From Spiroplasma tabanidicola (lineage in GTDB: Bacteria; Bacillota_I; Bacilli_A; Mycoplasmatales; Mycoplasmataceae), in NCBI RefSeq assembly GCF_009730595.1, contig NZ_CP046276.1, positions 372,001-436,000 on the forward strand: a DNA stretch of 64,000 nucleotides. The letters run 5' to 3'. This document shows, in pieces, positions 63,166 through 64,000 of this stretch (position 1 is its first letter; the number at the start of each line of letters is the position of its first letter). A program made the translations under genes and the position numbers. The notes beneath the pieces are model-generated. The model did no database searches and was not told the DNA's origin. It was given only the letters and a program-made list of their open reading frames with translations.

Positions 63166-63800
63166 AAATTAATCGCTATAAATTCGATTTAGATATAAAA
63201 GAAAAATATCAAGTTACTATTATTTCTGGAAGTGATGAAGTCGGAAGAGGAGCTATGGCTGGACCAATCGTTGTTGCTTCTATTATTTTAAAAGAAGATT
63301 ATTTCAATCCATTAATAAAAGATTCTAAACTTTTAAATCAAAAACAAAGAGAAATCTTATATGAAGAAATTTTAAATAATTGTGTTGAATATTCAATTAA
63401 AGTGTATGATTCTAAAGTTGTAGATAAATTAAATCCTAAAAAAACAAGTGTTGTAGGAATGATCGAAACTATAAGTGAATTAAAAACAAAACCGCAATTA
63501 TGTCTTGTTGATGGAGAAAAAATTACAATAAAAGATTATCAAACATTGCAACTTATTAAAGGAGATAATCTTAGTCAATCAATAGCTGCTGCAAGTATTT
63601 TAGCAAAAGTATATCGAGACAATATAATGATAGAATATGACAAGCAATATCAAGGATATAATTTTTTTAAACATAAAGGATATTGTACAAAAGAACATAT
63701 TCAAAAAGTTAAAGAATTAGGGATTCTTGAAATCCATAGATTAACTTACAAACCAATATCAGCTATTAAGGAGAAAAACAATGATTTTTGACAAGTCTAA
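63159..63800 (+). CDS. rnhB: Ribonuclease HII
   Basis: 213 aa. Catalytic Asp and Glu in GSDEVGRGAMAGPIVVA (canonical DEVGRGPLAGPV), third Asp in LCLVDGEK, and YDKQYQGYNFFKHKGYCTKEH in the C-terminal half. It removes RNA from RNA:DNA hybrids. TGA at 63789 is Trp, and the stop is TAA at 63798. It overlaps rbgA upstream and the phosphomutase gene downstream. Confidence 0.94.
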
Positions 63801-64000
63801 CAAGGAATATTTAAACTGAGTTGAAAATAACAACTTAGATGAAGAGTTAAAAAAACAATTAGAAAATGCAAGTAATGAAGAACTAAATGCAGCATTTGGA
63901 TTGAAATTGAATTTTGGAACAGCAGGAATTAGAGGTATATTAGGGGCAGGTCCTGGTAGATTTAATGTATACACTATCAAAAAAGTTACAATAAGTTATG
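63781..64000 (+). CDS. Phosphohexomutase (PGM/PMM family), N-terminal fragment
   Basis: The first 73 codons are in the window. FGTAGIRGILGAGPGRFNVYT is the alpha-D-phosphohexomutase N-terminal motif. The catalytic Ser lies beyond the edge. It starts 20 nt inside rnhB, with AAGGAG as the ribosome site, so the two genes are coupled. It interconverts hexose 1- and 6-phosphates; which sugar cannot be told. TGA at 63820 is Trp. Confidence 0.88.

Noticed and set aside
1-64000. tRNA or rRNA genes
   Set aside because: No cloverleaf with a recognisable T-loop, and no rRNA segments, were seen by eye; a dedicated search would be needed to exclude them.

Overview
The window is a low-GC chromosome segment from a wall-less bacterium that reads UGA as tryptophan. 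In-frame TGA occurs inside nearly every conserved gene (uvrC, rsmI, rpsB, recA, ffh, pyrH and others), and translation only becomes full-length when TGA is read as Trp. An intact mreB in a genome with mollicute-type genes (single-protein lipoproteins, IS3-type elements, no wall genes seen) points to Spiroplasma rather than Mycoplasma or Mesoplasma. I cannot name the species. No tRNA or rRNA gene was recognised; the RNase P RNA gene is present.

Layout. 1-8.2 kb: end of ftsK, uvrC, a MATE transporter, greA, a DUF3137-like/LemA/LemA membrane cluster, rsmI. 8.2-13.99 kb: a small protein with a double-glycine leader, the rplU-prp-rpmA operon behind an L21-type leader, an M20 dipeptidase, a ferritin, rpsB-tsf. 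14-18.9 kb: a repeat-tailed membrane protein, a TPP riboswitch with a ThiT-like thiamine transporter, a decayed IS3-type element, pyrH-frr. 19-30 kb: an Asn-rich membrane protein, an MFS-like protein, ispG, scpA-scpB-rluB, yebC, glpX, ppa. 30-39.5 kb: two ECF S-component-like proteins (one very His-rich), mreB, an IS element, a ferredoxin, a tail-anchored protein with cmk-der-gpsA-hup, dnaD, recU. 39.5-46.9 kb: a decayed region with an IS remnant on each side of gpsB-rnpB-cinA-recA. 46.9-58.5 kb: rny, a lipoprotein, a second copy of the mreB-side IS, degV, an alpha/beta hydrolase, a Cys-rich protein, twin ABC exporters, a broken lipoprotein gene. 58.5-64 kb: ffh, a short-chain dehydrogenase, an unknown Lys-rich-tailed protein, rlmH, rbgA, rnhB, and the start of a phosphohexomutase.

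How the genes fit together. Most of the window is core information processing: translation (L21, L27, S2, EF-Ts, RRF, RbgA, RlmH, RluB, RsmI), DNA repair and recombination (UvrC, RecA, RecU), chromosome maintenance (FtsK, ScpAB, HU, DnaD), RNA turnover (RNase Y, RNase P), and protein export (Ffh). Nutrient uptake is represented by ThiT and two other S-component-like proteins whose shared ECF module is not in this window. IspG with a small ferredoxin suggests that the MEP isoprenoid pathway operates, with a possible electron donor nearby.

The most unusual signal is the pair of related IS elements at 32882-34144 and 50013-51274. Each is flanked by a 4-bp direct repeat. When the element and one repeat copy are removed, each site becomes a perfect palindrome inside an A-run/T-run intrinsic terminator. 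In both cases the duplicated bases start at exactly the central base of the palindrome when read in the element's own orientation. This suggests an IS that targets terminator hairpins.
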